A DNA stretch of 64,000 nt from Macrococcus carouselicus (GTDB lineage: Bacteria > Bacillota > Bacilli > Staphylococcales > Staphylococcaceae): NCBI RefSeq assembly GCF_004359515.1, contig NZ_SCWD01000002.1:248001-312000 (forward strand). The letters are read 5' to 3'. Made by a program: the position numbers and the translations under genes. Positions 63,002 to 64,000 of the stretch are shown here, in pieces (within the stretch, counting starts at the first letter, position 1; each line of letters opens with the position of its first letter). The notes below the pieces were generated by a model. It did not search any database, was not told where the DNA came from, and worked only from the letters and a program-made list of their open reading frames with translations.

Positions 63002-64000
63002 CAGCGACATGGACACTGGATACACAGGTATTCAAAGACAATATTCAGCATGTGACGCATGGTCAGCCGGTGATGGCAGTCGTGAAGAATAATGCCTATC
63101 ACTATGGGCTGGACTTTGCAGTAGAGGCATTTCTTTCAGCCGGTATCGATACATTCAGTACAACGGTCTTACACGAGGCCATACGCGTGCTTGAACTGGC
63201 GCCTCGCTCGACAGTCTTTCTGATGAATCCGTCCATGGAATTCGATGTTCTGAAAGAACATAATATTCATATGACCCTGCCATCGCTTGATTTCTACCTG
63301 GCTCATCAGGAAGAACTCGCGGGTATGAAGGTCCACCTGGAGTTTGAGAACCTGCTGCATCGTTCAGGCTTCAGGACATTCGATGAGATGAAGGAAGTCA
63401 TCAGACTGAATACGGCACTGCCAGAAGGGAAACAGATGAAGATTACCGGCATCTGGACACATTTCGGTTATGCGGATGAATTTGATGTGCCGGATTACGA
63501 TGCTGAAAAGTTAGCGTGGCTGACCGGCCTTGAAGAGATGCTCGAGGATTATCAGTTTGACTTTGTGCATGCTCAGAACAGTGCAAGTTTTGTCAGAGAT
63601 GGACACTTTCATCAGCATACGCATGCAAGACTCGGTATTATCCTTTACGGCAGCAGACCTTATTCAAGTCTGGACGAATCTGTCACAACTCAGGCTTTGA
63701 CCGTCAGCGCGCACGTCATTCAGATACGTGAGCTTAAAGCAGGAGAATCTGCCGGCTACAGTTTCGCTTATACAGCGGATCATGACGTAAAGATTGCAGT
63801 CATTGATATGGGTTACGGTGATGGCATACTTCGCACGCGGAGTCAGCACGACTGTCTGATCAACGGCAGACGTTTTCCGATCCGTGCACTGATGATGAGT
63901 CATCTCTTTGTTGAAGTGGATGACAGTGTTAAACAGGGCGATACGGTGATTCTATACAGCAATGATATCCGTATCGACGAACATACATTCAAAGGGGTCG
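62998..64000 (+). CDS. alr: Alanine racemase-like protein, 3' end cut by window
   Basis: 334 codons visible and open at the window end. Fold-type III PLP enzyme: the PLP Lys is in [16 protein letters not shown], the second-base Tyr in [11 protein letters not shown], and [13 protein letters not shown] and [12 protein letters not shown] follow. The start ATG overlaps the deacetylase stop. This matches alr2 at the same place in the staphylococcal dap operon; lysA would be expected next. Confidence 0.92.
   Translation, partial: MTATWTLDTQVFKDNIQHVTHGQPVMAVVKNNAYHYGLDFAVEAFLSAGIDTFSTTVLHEAIRVLELAPRSTVFLMNPSMEFDVLKEHNIHMTLPSLDFYLAHQEELAGMKVHLEFENLLHRSGFRTFDEMKEVIRLNTALPEGKQMKITGIWTHFGYADEFDVPDYDAEKLAWLTGLEEMLEDYQFDFVHAQNSASFVRDGHFHQHTHARLGIILYGSRPYSSLDESVTTQALTVSAHVIQIRELKAGESAGYSFAYTADHDVKIAVIDMGYGDGILRTRSQHDCLINGRRFPIRALMMSHLFVEVDDSVKQGDTVILYSNDIRIDEHTFKGV

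Overview
The window reads as chromosome of a low-to-moderate GC Firmicute of the Staphylococcaceae. Macrococcus is my best guess: the rplM-rpsI site carries an integrated island as known in Macrococcus, and the window holds staphyloferrin A-type, hypR-merA and lysC-asd-dapABD-alr loci of staphylococcal layout. This assignment rests on reading protein sequences and gene order, not on a search.

Layout. 1-3352: core block ecfA2-ecfT-truA-rplM-rpsI. 3336-13057: a 9.7 kb AT-rich genomic island at the 3' end of rpsI, flanked by a 110-bp near-perfect direct repeat. It holds a GrpB protein, a phosphoesterase, an acetyltransferase, an IS3-family element flanked by two broken genes, a remnant of a conjugation coupling protein, an EEP-family protein, an NgoPII/HaeIII-like restriction-modification pair and an AlbA_2/HATPase protein. 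No integrase is visible. 13200-20350: accessory genes including a DUF418 membrane protein and a T-box controlled set of argS, an MccF-like S66 peptidase and a Nudix hydrolase. 20380-28400: an ABC exporter, a DoxX protein, a WalR-type box before an IsaA/SceD-like transglycosylase, a frameshifted secreted protein and a membrane-anchored hydrolase. 28517-36864: a staphyloferrin A-like biosynthesis, export and uptake locus with two Fur boxes. 36908-43650: BrnQ, a SulP transporter and csoR-copA.

43732-46973 is a second S66 peptidase gene broken in two by a 2.4 kb AT-rich insert. The insert carries a lone IS end, an operon for a secreted phospholipase A2 with its own membrane thioredoxin and a small membrane protein, a structured non-coding stretch, and a truncated RadC-like gene. 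47230-56974: hypR-merA, an old yellow enzyme, SdpI-like and PuuD-like proteins, MsrA, a tRNA-Thr(GGT), a large FAD dehydrogenase, and a Zur-box-preceded zinc-independent S14. 57045-64000: a lysine riboswitch and the lysC-asd-dapA-dapB-dapD-deacetylase-alr operon, cut by the window end.

A tandem element CCTTAAA-N4-CCTTAAA occurs three times, in the same orientation relative to the downstream gene: before the DUF418 gene, before the ABC exporter and before the thioredoxin-phospholipase operon. It may be a response-regulator site that links them. The most novel-looking items are this shared element, the phospholipase cassette, and the argS/MccF/Nudix set.
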